A stretch of 64,000 nt of DNA from Motacilla alba alba (GCF_015832195.1 NC_052017.1:77191801-77255800); one strand, 5' to 3'; positions 14,001 through 24,537 are shown, numbered from the stretch's first letter. Program-made: numbers and translations. The notes: generated by a model from the letters alone, not told the origin.

Positions 14001-15045
14001 AAAAAGCAAAAAAAAAACCTCCTTCTACTCACTGAAGTCTATAGCTAGATCTTGCCCCCACCATGATAAATGCAGCAAGCAAAGCTGTGCCAGTCCTGGA
14101 GAGGACACTTTTTCATAGTGGCGAAGGAAACCACTGGTACATTGCTGTTCCTTTTGCTGGCTATGTTTTTCAGATGGCTGCAGTGCCATGGTTTCTAAAT
14201 CTGACCACTTAACAGCTGATATGCATTCATGTTGCATGAAATATGGTGGGGAGGTTAAATATAAAACAGGATGTAAAAATTTAATATATATAAATAATGA
14301 AATGAAAGGCAGACAGTCAACTAAATCACAGCAAGATAAATGTCAAGAGTTTAATGCAGGAAGAAATTGTTGAATAAAAAGAACAAACCACATGATTAGC
14401 ATCTCAAAAATCTTGAAAAATAACTTTAAATACTATGAATTACATGCAATGATCCAACAATGAAAGCATAGCAGAAGATGTAACAAAGAAATGTATTGTA
14501 AGAAAATGCCTTCTTGCAGCAGTGGCAAAAAATCTGAGACATTTCTTTGAGACACTCCCCTATTTGGTTAAATAAGGATAAATTCAAAGAAATGTGATGT
14601 AGTGATAAGAAGCTCCTGAAGGAAGACTAAGGACTTGATGCACCCACTGATTCAGTACACTTACATGAAGCTGGAGTTCATGGTGATCTGAAAAAGGCAA
14701 TGTCAGGTGAGACAGAGACCAGACAGATCTCCTAGTTCAGTTCTGGGACAAAGGAAGTACCAGCAGAAATTCAGAAGTCACTGACTGTTCAGATACTGGC
14801 AGCCATACAGACATGTGCCTGGAAATGCTACCACATAGGACACTAACACATCCTGCAATGTTTTGTTGTACTGTTTCTTCAAGGAGGTATCTTATCCGGT
14901 ACAGGCACAGAAGTTAAGTGTATGGAACCAACTACAGAGCAAGTGGTAGGCACTGCTTCTAGGAAGCCATTTCATTATGAATAATTTAACATTACTTTAG
15001 GTTTTTTTCCATCGCCAAAATTCACCATAAAAACAGTAGCAGGAA

Positions 15046-15180
15046 AAAAGAGAAGAGAAGAGAAGAGAAGAGAAGAGAAGAGAAGAGAAGAGAAGAGAAG
15101 AGAAGAGAAGAGAAGAGAAGAGAAGAGAAGAGAAGAGAAGAGAAGAGAAGAGAAGAGAAGAGAAGAGAAGAGAAGAGAAG
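15046..15180. repeat. (AGAAG)n pentanucleotide tract
   Basis: About 26 uninterrupted AGAAG units with purines on the plus strand. It joins directly to an AGAAA tract. Frames across it encode only Phe/Leu/Ser-type repeats and are not genes. Confidence 0.97.
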
Positions 15181-15382
15181 AAGAAGAAAAAGAAAAGAAA
15201 AGAAAAGAAAAGAAAAGAAAAGAAAAGAAAAGAAAAGAAAAGAAAAGAAAAGAAAAGAAAAGAAAAGAAAAGAAAAGAAAAGAAAAGAAAAGAAAAGAAA
15301 AGAAAAGAAAAGAAAAGAAAAGAAAAGAAAAGAAAAGAAAAGAAAAGAAAAGAAAAGAAAAGAAAAGAAAAGAAAAGAAAAG
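15181..15382. repeat. (AGAAA)n pentanucleotide tract
   Basis: About 38 near-perfect AGAAA units follow a 10-base junction (AAGAAGAAAA). The unit differs from the neighbouring tract by one G-to-A change, so both probably derive from one founder array with a variant unit that expanded. Confidence 0.97.
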
Positions 15383-17409
15383 TTGCTGTACATTTAAAGG
15401 CATCTGGGCTTCTCTTTGCTGTACAAGTGCACGCGAAGTATGAGCAAAGTCAATGGCACTGACCTTCCTATTGTTGAAAGGAAAGCAAGAGATTCTTGAC
15501 AGTTTCCAGGGCAAAACAAGGGAGACCTTGCAAACATGTCTCTGTGGGGGCTCTAAACAATAGCAAAGGTTCTTTCCCAGGGTTGTATTTCTCTATTCCT
15601 TTGGCACACTTTCACAAAAGGGTTGGGTCCTTTGAGGTTATCTGCAATGTGCTTATGCTCAGAGCATTAACATGCCTGTTAGCTCTGTACCCTCAGCATA
15701 CTTTTACTGTCATTAAAGAGTGATTATATTGCAGAAAAAAAAAATATGTCTTGGAGATGAGACACTGGACTGAAGAAAAGCAAGCCTCCAGGCTCTCACT
15801 TCTTCTCATGGCTCTTCAGGCAAGCAATATGCATCACATTTCTATTAACCATATATGTTTAGTTCATAAGCTCTTTGAACAGAGATTCTCTCTTTCCTTG
15901 TGTATGTAGGTATAGAATAACAGCATTTTGGAGCAGTGGTCTGGGCCAGAATGCCTTTTAACCATCAGTAGTGCACTAAAGAAATTTAGCAACTATGAAA
16001 AAACCAGTTTTGCAGGCCTCTCTATTAATAAAAATATTTAAAATATCATACGGCAACATTAGTTTTTTATTTTTTGAGAGTACTGAAGAGTCTGAAGTGC
16101 ACTGATCTTTGGCTGTGCTCTCAGTTTCCCAAACACAAGTGCATATTTCTTTGACCATATGCTATTGCTTTCCAGCCATGTTTTGCAGAATTGACCCTGT
16201 TGGGATGAAACTGCCATCAGCAAGCAGGTTATGAGAACAAGAGCACGTGTGGTAAGACTTTGCTGTCCACAGCTGCAGAGGCTGCCAGGTTTGGATACAG
16301 CTGTGGTATTTTTAATTACCTCAAAGAATTAAAGTAGAGACTGCATTCAGCATCACATTAAGGACGCAAAAGCTTCATGGTGGTGCAAGAATTCATGGAG
16401 GTGAATGACCTGATCTAAACCAAACTGAACTATTCCTGCCTGTTCCAGTAAGCTTCTCCCAGGTGCACAGCTGCATAACAATATTGCCAGCATGGTATGG
16501 GAAGTTTGTATTTCTGAAAAAATTAAGATTAACATTATGCAAGTCTGTAGAGTGAATCATCCTCACTGCATGGAGAGAAAGTATTTGAAATAATTTATAC
16601 CATTTTAAATTACCATTTTCCTTATTTACTAAATACAAGCCTGCTCATCGCTTTGGTATGTGTACCAGCTGTGTTTCTGTTTACCACTGCCCACTTCTTT
16701 CAGAACTTCTGCTCTACCTAAAAGTTTACTAGTAGGCAGGCCAAATATGCTGCTTTAGGTGGTTTTGTGAATCCCAGGCTCTGCCCTGAAATCGTTGCCC
16801 GTATCCACCAATGACACCACTCAGCAGAAAGTGCAATTACTCAGCTGTTCTGTTGAATAATAATGAAGCAAGTAGGCAAAAGTAGTGAAAAATGTTTATG
16901 CTGGGCTAAATTCTATTCACAAGCTACACAAGCTCATGTTTGAAATACAGAGGACTGGCCTTTTGTGGCAGCAGTGGTTTATCTCCTAAGCAATAGTAAC
17001 GGGGAAAAGAACAAAGTGTATCAGCACGAGAAATACTTTAATAGGACTAGGATTAAATTTAATTGCCTCATTTTAAAAGATCAGTTTATCAAACCCACTG
17101 TCTTAGTCCCAATTAAATCTCAGTCAGCATGCCTGTGGCTCTTCAAAATAGCAAGAGAGCATTTTTCACATGTTAAGGCAGGCAAAAGCCATTTCTACTT
17201 TGGCTGGGATAAAACATATATGAGATGCACTGTTCATTGACCACTTCTTCCAACCTCACTTAAGAACACTTGTGGCTGTTGAAGAGTGACTATTTATAGG
17301 AAAGTAAACAGCCCCAGACATAATACTTCTTCTCTAAGTGTAAGAACCTCCTTTGCCTAGTTCTCAAGGGGTGAAAGTGAAGATTTAATCAGTCTTTACA
17401 CTTATATAT
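15383..17409. other. non-coding DNA just downstream of the BASP1 3' end
   Basis: No recognisable coding sequence or transposon. Short frames (91 codons or fewer) show no family resemblance. It would include the BASP1 transcription termination zone if the distal poly(A) site is used. Confidence 0.5.
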
Positions 17410-17427
17410 TTTTTAAATTATTTAACT

Positions 17428-17433
17428 TTTATT
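17428..17433 (-). promoter_or_regulatory. BASP1: distal poly(A) signal AATAAA of BASP1
   Basis: The plus strand reads TTTATT, which is AATAAA in the transcript, about 855 nt past the stop codon. It is followed by an A/U-rich stretch (AAGTTAAATAATTT). This is the best candidate for the main 3' end because the resulting UTR length agrees with that expected for BASP1. Confidence 0.6.
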
Positions 17434-18013
17434 ACTGTTGCACCATTTATACAATTACATATAATTTCAATGCATCCATTGTACATTTTGTTTTTTCATT
17501 TGTTTTCCAATGAGTGTGTGTTGGTGTCTGTGACACAGAATGGAAGAGAAACTGGAACTGCAATGAACGCAGACTTTTTCATTTCCACTGACCAATAAAC
17601 AGAACTACAGGTGCACCCAACCACGGACATGCATTAACTCGTCATGAGAAATCTAGGTAGGCTAAGTAGGATGAGAATGCTTTTTACTCCCAAAAAATAT
17701 TTGGAGAGGAAGAATTGGAGGATTGGCATTGAGAAATATGTGGACAGCTAAGTGGGTTTTGTCTGAAAGTTGGCATTCATCCACTGCATAAAAAAAATAT
17801 CAAAATAAGAAAGGCTGTAAATAAAAAAAAAAAAAAAACACAGAAAATACTGCTTTCATAAAGATCTGATTGCCTTGGCACAAACCTAGTGGGTAGAATC
17901 AAACGCATCACTCCCAAACCCCATTACAGAACAAAAAGAAGATTTTGATACACTGGTGGAGTGCATTTACAGCAGTTCAGATACAAAAGATGTGCTGTAC
18001 TTTCAGACATCCA

Positions 18014-18031
18014 TTTATTTCTTTATTTATT
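18014..18031 (-). promoter_or_regulatory. BASP1: proximal overlapping poly(A) signals (three AATAAA)
   Basis: In the transcript direction the sequence reads AATAAATAAAGAAATAAA, giving AATAAA hexamers at 18031-18026, 18027-18022 and 18019-18014. They lie about 257-275 nt past the stop. Cleavage here would give a short 3' UTR of roughly 290 nt. Whether the site is used cannot be told from sequence. Confidence 0.5.
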
Positions 18032-18104
18032 TTAATCCAGGACTTGTGTCAAGTTGGCAGAAAGTATATTAGATATTTCCCCACAAAAATACTATTTGGA
18101 TTCT

Positions 18105-18122
18105 CCCCCCTCCCTCCCTCCC
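18105..18122 (-). promoter_or_regulatory. BASP1: predicted G-quadruplex in the BASP1 3' UTR
   Basis: The plus strand is C6-T-C3-T-C3-T-C3, so the transcript carries GGGAGGGAGGGAGGGGGG. These are four G runs of at least three with single-A loops, a loop arrangement known to favour very stable parallel quadruplexes. It lies about 166-183 nt downstream of the stop codon and upstream of the proximal poly(A) signals, so it would be in both predicted mRNA isoforms. Confidence 0.7.
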
Positions 18123-18229
18123 AACTTCATGGGACATCCTTTTCACTTTTTCTCTTTTTATTTTTTTCTCATTCTTTTCTGGGCAATACATATTTGCTAT
18201 TTCAGATCTGAAACGAGTTAGTATAGCTG

Positions 18230-18244
18230 AAAAAATAAAAAAAA
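18230..18244 (-). promoter_or_regulatory. BASP1: U-rich element in the BASP1 3' UTR
   Basis: The transcript carries U8-A-U6 about 43 nt after the stop codon. Elements of this type are bound by ELAV/Hu proteins in neuronal mRNAs such as GAP-43. A role in BASP1 is inference from that parallel. Confidence 0.4.
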
Positions 18245-18287
18245 GACACAGGTTGTTTTAAGTGGTTGTTTCAACAGGCTGTCCAAT

Positions 18288-19019
18288 TTAATCTTGCACT
18301 GCTATGGTTTGATCCGAATTAGTCGCTGGAACTTCAGATGGTTTCGCTTCCTCTGGAGGGGCGGCAGGGTCCGAAGCCTTAGCAGTGGAACTAGGTGCTG
18401 CTGTTGCCGCGGGCTCCTTGGAAGAGGGCGCAGCCTCGTTGCTGCTAGGTTTTGAGTCTGAAGCTGGGGCCGCTTCACTTTTAGTTTCTTGGGCTGCAGG
18501 CGTTGCGGGAGCCTCAGTCTTTTTGGCTTCCCCTTCCTCTTTGCTCTTGTCATCTGCTTTACTGGGAGCTGTGGCTTCTGAAGGCTGGGAAGCTTTTGCA
18601 TCGGTGCTAGGCTCAGAGGGTTTGGGTGCTTCGCTACTGGCAGCAGGAGCAGAGGCAGCAGTCGGCTCCTCTTGCTTGGGTGCCTGTTCGGTGTTCTTCT
18701 GTGGCTCTACTTTTGCATCGACAACAGCCTCTGACTTCTCAGGTTCTGTTTTCTGGGTTTCTTCCTGGGTCACTGTTTTCTCCTTCTCCCCTTCTTTTTC
18801 TTCCGTCTTATTGGCAGTGACCTGAGTATCCTTTTCTCCCTTCTCCTCCTTGTTGTTCTCCTTCACTTCTGTGGTCTCTGTGGTTTTCTGGGCATCCTCA
18901 GCCTCCTTTGGAGTCTCCTCTTCCTCAGTTGCTGCTCCTTCAGCCTTCTTGTCTTTGTCTTTAGCTTTTTCATCATTGACACTGTATCCCTTCTTCTTCT
19001 TGCTCAGTTTGCCTCCCAT
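18288..19019 (-). CDS. BASP1: BASP1 (brain acid soluble protein 1; CAP-23/NAP-22), complete coding sequence in one exon
   Basis: The frame gives 243 residues and begins MGGKLSKKKKGYSVNDEK, the BASP1 N-terminus. From the family: Gly2 is N-myristoylated, the adjacent lysine cluster (residues 4-10) binds acidic lipids and calmodulin, and Ser6 is the protein kinase C site that controls membrane and calmodulin binding. The protein lines the inner face of the plasma membrane in growth cones and acts with GAP-43 and MARCKS on PI(4,5)P2 and actin; a nuclear form is a WT1 co-repressor. Residues 20 to about 120 are Glu/Lys-rich, and about 115-235 are Ala/Pro/Ser/Glu-rich (PEST-like, disordered). The chain has no Cys, Phe, His, Arg or Trp, and single Met, Leu5, Tyr12 and Ile239. 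The length matches the avian form (about 244) rather than mammalian forms (about 220-227). The stop is TAA. Family members likewise carry the whole CDS in the last exon. There is no frameshift or internal stop. Confidence 0.98.
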   Translation of the reverse strand: MGGKLSKKKKGYSVNDEKAKDKDKKAEGAATEEEETPKEAEDAQKTTETTEVKENNKEEKGEKDTQVTANKTEEKEGEKEKTVTQEETQKTEPEKSEAVVDAKVEPQKNTEQAPKQEEPTAASAPAASSEAPKPSEPSTDAKASQPSEATAPSKADDKSKEEGEAKKTEAPATPAAQETKSEAAPASDSKPSSNEAAPSSKEPAATAAPSSTAKASDPAAPPEEAKPSEVPATNSDQTIAVQD

Positions 19020-19028
19020 GTTGGAGCT
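19020..19028 (-). other. BASP1: BASP1 5' UTR segment of the coding exon
   Basis: Nine bases (AGCTCCAAC on the minus strand) lie between the inferred splice acceptor and the start codon. The rest of the 5' UTR must come from an upstream exon. The context AAC-ATG-G has purine at -3 and G at +4, a good Kozak match that supports this start. An alternative AG two bases further in (ending at 19027) would shorten the segment to 7 nt. Confidence 0.7.
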
Positions 19029-19060
19029 CTGTAACAGAAAAGAGAAAGGGGTTGATTACA
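19029..19060 (-). other. BASP1: 3' splice site of BASP1 intron 1
   Basis: On the minus strand a pyrimidine-rich run (CCTTTCTCTTTTCTGTTACAG) ends in AG at 19030-19029, directly before AGCTCCAAC-ATG. The pyrimidine tract, the -3 C and the first AG downstream make a canonical acceptor. In known vertebrate BASP1 genes an intron sits at this position just upstream of the ATG. The sequence shows the acceptor; use of this exact AG is inference. Confidence 0.82.
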
Positions 19061-22000
19061 CAAAGTCCAGTATTCACCACTGAGAGAATCAACAGAGTGC
19101 AAAGGGAAAATTGATTCTGGTTTCTGAAAAGGAGACCACATGAGGTTTGGTAAGATGTTGCCAGCTGAATGTATGATGCTGCAGAGCATCACTGCCACTG
19201 AGCTTATGTCCTGCTCAGCCCTGCAGAATTTCAGCCAGCAAACACCCTTCTGCCACACCCCCTTACAGACAGTTCTGCTAACACCTCTAACCCTGGTTAG
19301 TTCAGCAGGGAGGAAGCGGACAGAGTAGCAAGAAGTAGCAGGATGATGGAGGACTAGCATACAGCCACAAATTTTCTGTGGCCTAAGAAAGAGTGGAAGC
19401 AGAAAAAAGACATATTTATATTCAGGCTGGGAATGAACTAAATTTGGTTGTCAATCATGGCATCCACCCCTGGTTAACACAAAGTCCACCATCACTTTAG
19501 CAAAGTCTCTGAACCACCTTTTCATTAAAGTTGGAAAAATCAAAGGAAGCCTAGAGTCAGTGAGAAGACTAACACAGAAGACTGCATCTACTGCCTACAC
19601 CTCACAGCCTGTTACCCTCACGGCCAGTTTCCCTTGGATATATAGCCTTTAGAGAGAGCTGATGGTACCAGCAGCCAGGAGCATGTGCTTCCCTCAACCA
19701 AAGGGATGTGGGCACCCACATCTGGCTGCCCCAGAAGTAGGAACAGCTCCCACGCACAGAGTCCCACTCAGCTTTGCAGCTTCCACAGGGATTGCCTGCC
19801 CAAAGCCTTGCATTCCCACACTCAGCAGGATGGGAGACACAGAGCCTGAAGCACAGCAAGGCCACTCCATAAGAAAAAAGAAACAAATACAGGTATTTCT
19901 GACCAAAAGCTTACACGTGGGACATGAAGCAATAAAAAATGGGAGAAGAGAGGGGCATACTTGTAGCCTCTGCTCCCAGTTTTCAAGCATGACAAGCAAT
20001 AACTGCTCTGTTATTTAAAAGAAGTTGACCACGTGTATAACCATATCAGTATTTATATAGCCTTTATGTGGGAGTCTTCACTAAGAATACACAAAGTCTT
20101 TCACTGTACTTCAAAGCAAACTTTATCCATGAAAACAGGAGACACTGATATATTGGGTCATTATTGAAAACAAAAACATCTATGAATGGAGAAAAAATTA
20201 CACTTTCAGTATTAAAGGAAATATTTAATTCATGATTAATGAAAGGTTAAGAAAAATATTTCTGTGTTTTCTACTATTTAAAAATAGGAGACAGTGACTT
20301 TTTTCAAAGAACTGTCAAACAAATGTTTAATGTAAGAACTTCTCCAAGGGAGATGAATCATTCTAATCTTCCGTTTTGCACAGGTAGATAAATTATAGGC
20401 TGTATTTTTTTTTCACACACTTGCTAAAACTGTGAATACTAATCAGTAAAAATACATATGATTGCTCATAGCAGGCTGAATATAAAGTAATATATTCTAG
20501 CTCTTAGGCAGAAGTAGATTATCTACTACCACAGATACAAGCCCCAGGCAGAGCCCAACAGCCAAATATCCACACATCTTGGACAAAATTGAGATAACAT
20601 GGTCAGCAGAGATGTTTCTGACTTCAGCTTTCAAAAAGAGTAACAATTTGCAAATACTGTTGAAAGGTTATCACTCAACCCTGCAAAATGGTAATGTGAT
20701 GTTACTGAAACACTGCTTTATTGTCTGAAATTTTACGGGAACAGCAATAAAAGGATTAACTTCCACAGAGTCACATCTGAGCAATCTAATCTCTACGTTC
20801 ATGACAGAGTTATCAGGTTTTTAGGTATTTAGGGCAGGCTGTGGACATTAGTTCATTAGCTGACAAAAATATAGCCTTCTAGATTACTCCATAAATATTA
20901 CCCTGATTATTGTTTATGCGGAGTTACAACCAAATATTTTGGAAGGGTTTTTGCAAGTCAGTCAGATTGGAGATTTATATTGAAGCCATGAGTGTATCCC
21001 AATTTATAATCCCTAATTAAGCCTTTATTTGTTTTCCAGCAAAGCCCAGGTACAGTGAGCCTAATTTCATTTCTTGTGTCTTGTGTATTTTTCAATATTT
21101 TGCTATTTCATGGATAGTAGTAACATACCACAATTCCTATCTCTTTCCACAACAATCTTCTGAGCTCAGATATAGTTGGATACAGGATGTCTATGCCAAG
21201 GGACCATTAAAAAGTAGAGAAGCATGCATATGAGAAACGTGCTCCCAAACAAAGAAAAAAAAACATTCACTGTGTTTGCTTGGAGGTGAAATCTCTGTGT
21301 CTCAATTGGCATCAGAGCCAGCTATCCCAAGGTACTGGAGCAGGAGATGGGGAAGAGGCTCAGAGGCTACCATTATGGTGTATTAGCAAATATTTACACT
21401 TAAAAATGGACTGTCATCTTCCAGCAGAGTTTCAACTACTTTATAACAGAATAAGTTCACTCTTTGGGACACTGAATCTCATATCTCCCTGCTAAAAAGC
21501 TGCCTAGATCATCATGATAACAGCTGTGCCAGGCTATGATGCAAAAGCAACGCAATCCTTGGGGTCATCACCCAGGTAGCAATGCTACAAAGTCCCTTTT
21601 TCCCCAGATCTGATTTACAAACATTCTTCCTGTCGCCAGACTTCTGATAACACATCTGGACGTCCCTGTAACCTTTTTTAGAAACACCCCCATATGCTCC
21701 ACTTCTTCAAACAGATTCTGGTCTTGTCCCTGTCCCAGCCTGAAGCACAGCTCTGAACCATCCAGTGCAGAGTCCAAAGGTGTGGCACACACAAAGCAGG
21801 CCTCAAAAAGTATTTTAAAATTACAACCATATGTACTTCAAAAAGACCAGCATGTGAATCATAACACCTAAGAACCTCCATGATTGTGCTGGATTGTGCA
21901 GGGATAATCCTGCCTGATACTAAATGAAAGTGGATGTCAGTGAAATGTCTCCCAAATGAAACAAAGTGCAAAAAGTCATTGAGATGCGAATTCATACAGT

Positions 22001-24211
22001 GTTAAATCCACTCTGTGTTACTACCTACATGTTAGCACGTAAAAAGAGTACAGACATCTTTCCCACTGCCTCACCCTTCCCCAGCCACAAGGGACTAAAT
22101 TATGAAAAAAATAAAGGGGGTGCATCCTCTGTCCCAGTGAGACTGGGGTCCTGGCTTCACTGCGCAGTCTCTTCCTTTACCCCTGGCCCTCGCTAACCCC
22201 GTAATCACTGCATTCACCTTGTGAATGAGGGACCCAGGAACAAGTTTGCCTACAACTATTGACCACTATTTAGAGGCTGAAACCCAGGAGGTCTTCAGTT
22301 ATTTGCACTTCCACTGACAGGTACAGGTTTTGAGCTGGCTTGAGCAGCTGCCAGCTGAACATAATGCTCTCTGTAGCAAGCATGTCCCAAATGAAGATCC
22401 TTGAAAATTTTTGGTGCTGAGCACCATTGCTATAAAATGGCACAGCATTTGATGGCTGTGCCTCTTTACTGCTGGAAAGAAAAGGGTCTAGACAGAGAGA
22501 GTCCAGGAGCCGATTTTATGTAGCAAGTTGCAATTTAGCAGTAATTTTCAGGGAACTTTGGTGAACAACTCTGCAGAGCAGTACTTCAGAATAGTGAGGG
22601 AAAACGGAAGCTACAATAGACTTTGTCTGCTTCCCAGGCTGGTCAATATACCTTGTATTGCTCTTCTTACAGAAAAAGAAACCAATCCAGAGATCACTGT
22701 GTCTGACTGTAAAAGAGCTACTCCTTGCAACAGGAGCAAATATTTCTTCAGTTTCTAGAAGCTGTTACACATTTTGCACATCCTGAAGTTTCCATTCTCC
22801 TGCAGCTAGCAGGAACAGAACCAGAGAACTTGCATAGTTATCTTTCTTATTGTATAGTAGAAATAATCTCTGGGGTGGATTATTTAGATTAAAACATTTT
22901 GGGTGTACAGGTCACCTGGAGAATGTTAAGCACTTTGAAATTTCCATATTTGTGATAATCAGGACTCAAAGATTCAATGTCCATTAGATCATAATGCAAG
23001 AGGAGGAAGAACTCATGGAACATTTCAAATTCTCCATCTGAAGACTCATAGACATGAGTCCCTGGAATGTGGGCAGCACACATTTGTACAGTTTGCAAAA
23101 AGAATTATTATTTGGAAGATTTATACTTCAAATTTCTCTTCTATATTGAAAAAGTCCCAAGAGTCAGACTCTTACTATCGCTTTAGTCAGTAAAGGTTTG
23201 TCTGCCCAATTAGTTTTATGTGTTTATAAACTTCTAAACATTTCTTTTAGCAGAGGCTTTCACACACCATTAGTGAGTGTGACTATTACAAGACTGGATT
23301 TGCTATGACCCTCCCTCACAGTATTGCGAGCAGGGCAACAGCAAAGGACAAACTCACAGATTGCACCTGATGTTACCTCAGTCTGATTGCCAAAGCTAAA
23401 CTTCCAAACCTCCTGTTAGACTGCGTGCAAAGCGTCAGGAGTTCAGTCCATTGCCAGAAAAACCAGTTCAGGAAGACAATAGGTACCTCCTGAAATTCCA
23501 CTGCCTCCAGCGCAGGGCAGGCACGTGCCATGGGTCAGGCCAAAGTAGCCCTTGCACAAGCCTGTTCCCAGGCAGGAGTTATCTCACACTGCCTGCAGAC
23601 AAAAATGCACATCCCTCACAAGGCAGAGTTTCAACACTCAACATCCAATGAAATGCCAATCCCAGAAACTGCCCCATCCCCCAGGTGCTGAAAAGAAATG
23701 GAAAGATCTTGAAGAAACCACTACATGTCTGTACCCCAGTGATTCACCTTGCACCTTCATGAAAAAAAAAAAAAAAAAGAAGGGCAAAAAGTTTTAATTA
23801 AGAGCTACATATGGGAACTGAAAGAAACAAGGGCTATGCAAATGCTGGTTTTGAAAGATTTTCTGAAATTTTTTATGAAAGAAAAACACCCAAAACTTAC
23901 TGCTTCTCAAAATACAGAATAGAATTTCATGCTCCCCATTACACTTATACACACTCAAGAGATATTCCTATCCTTGCTAGGTCAATCAGTTTTCTAGGTT
24001 AATGTTAGAAAATGTCTGTTAGCATAACCTTAGACAGAGTTAGACTTGCTAGCTTTGCCTTTTAGCAATAAAGCCATGTTCTTCTGTTCTTTCTCCATTA
24101 TTTTCCCTCATCTTTCATTTAATTGTTTTTACTTAGAATTAACAGAACAGAAATGCTAGGTCTCGTTCAGGTTCAAGCCTCTTCAAACCTCAGAATCAGT
24201 GACCTTTTCTC
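19061..24211. other. BASP1 intron: 3' portion
   Basis: Non-coding. A GC-richer patch lies at about 19590-19870, but its frames on both strands match nothing I know. An AT-rich stretch at 20850-21080 with homeodomain-type TAATTA motifs looks like unique sequence and is a weak candidate conserved element. An A17 run is near 23762. Confidence 0.45.
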
Positions 24212-24537
24212 TCTTTTCTTTTCTTTTCTTTTCTTTTCTTTTCTTTTCTTTTCTTTTCTTTTCTTTTCTTTTCCTTTCCTTTCCTTTCCTTTCCTTTCCT
24301 TTTCTTTCCTTTTCCTTTCCTTTCCTTTCCTTTCCTTTTTCCTTTCCTTTCCTTTCCTTTCCTTTCCTTTCCTTTCCTTTCCTTTCCTTTCCTTTCCTTT
24401 CCTTTCCTTTCCTTTCCTTTCCTTTCCTTTCCTTTTTCCTTTCCTTCCTTTCCTTTCCTTTCCTTTCCTTTCCTTTCCTTTCCTTTCCTTTCCCTTTCCT
24501 TTCCTTTCCTTTCCTTTTTTTTCCCTTTCTTATCCTA
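24212..24537. repeat. (TTTTC)n to (TTTCC)n pentanucleotide tract
   Basis: Clean CTTTT units run from about 24212 to 24272, then CCTTT units with occasional extra T or lost C run to about 24517, degrading by 24537. The pyrimidine strand is plus, so a minus-strand BASP1 pre-mRNA would carry purine-rich GGAAA/GAAAA repeats about 5.2 kb upstream of the coding exon. The long plus-strand frames across it are microsatellite translation. Confidence 0.97.

Larger units (their letters stand above)
9976..15045. other. non-coding intergenic DNA
   Basis: No recognisable gene. All open frames are 97 codons or fewer without family resemblance. It holds two short tandem duplications (10881-10904 and 10989-11032) and a T run near 12100. 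Nothing else is recognised. Confidence 0.55.
17410..18287 (-). other. BASP1: BASP1 3' UTR (inferred extent)
   Basis: This stretch follows the TAA stop and has no long frame on the transcribed strand. It ends near a canonical AATAAA at 17433-17428, giving about 880 nt. That is close to the long 3' UTR I recall for mammalian BASP1. In transcript order it contains a U-rich element, a four-run G tract, overlapping AATAAA motifs and a U16 run (17838-17823). The exact cleavage position, set here at about 17410, is estimated as 15-20 nt past the distal signal. Confidence 0.65.

Noticed and set aside
14975..15514. Minus-strand frames of 179 and 123 codons
   Set aside because: Translated AGAAG/AGAAA pentamer tract; Phe-Leu-Ser repeats only.
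18302..18601. Minus-strand 99-codon frame inside BASP1
   Set aside because: Out-of-frame shadow (Lys/Arg/Pro/Leu-rich) of the BASP1 CDS, with no separate start context or family.
18385..18825. Plus-strand 146-codon frame opposite BASP1
   Set aside because: Ala/Ser/Gly/Leu-rich shadow of the biased BASP1 codons on the other strand.
19004..19360. Minus-strand 118-codon frame overlapping the BASP1 start
   Set aside because: It runs from the intron across the splice acceptor in another frame, so it would not exist in spliced mRNA.
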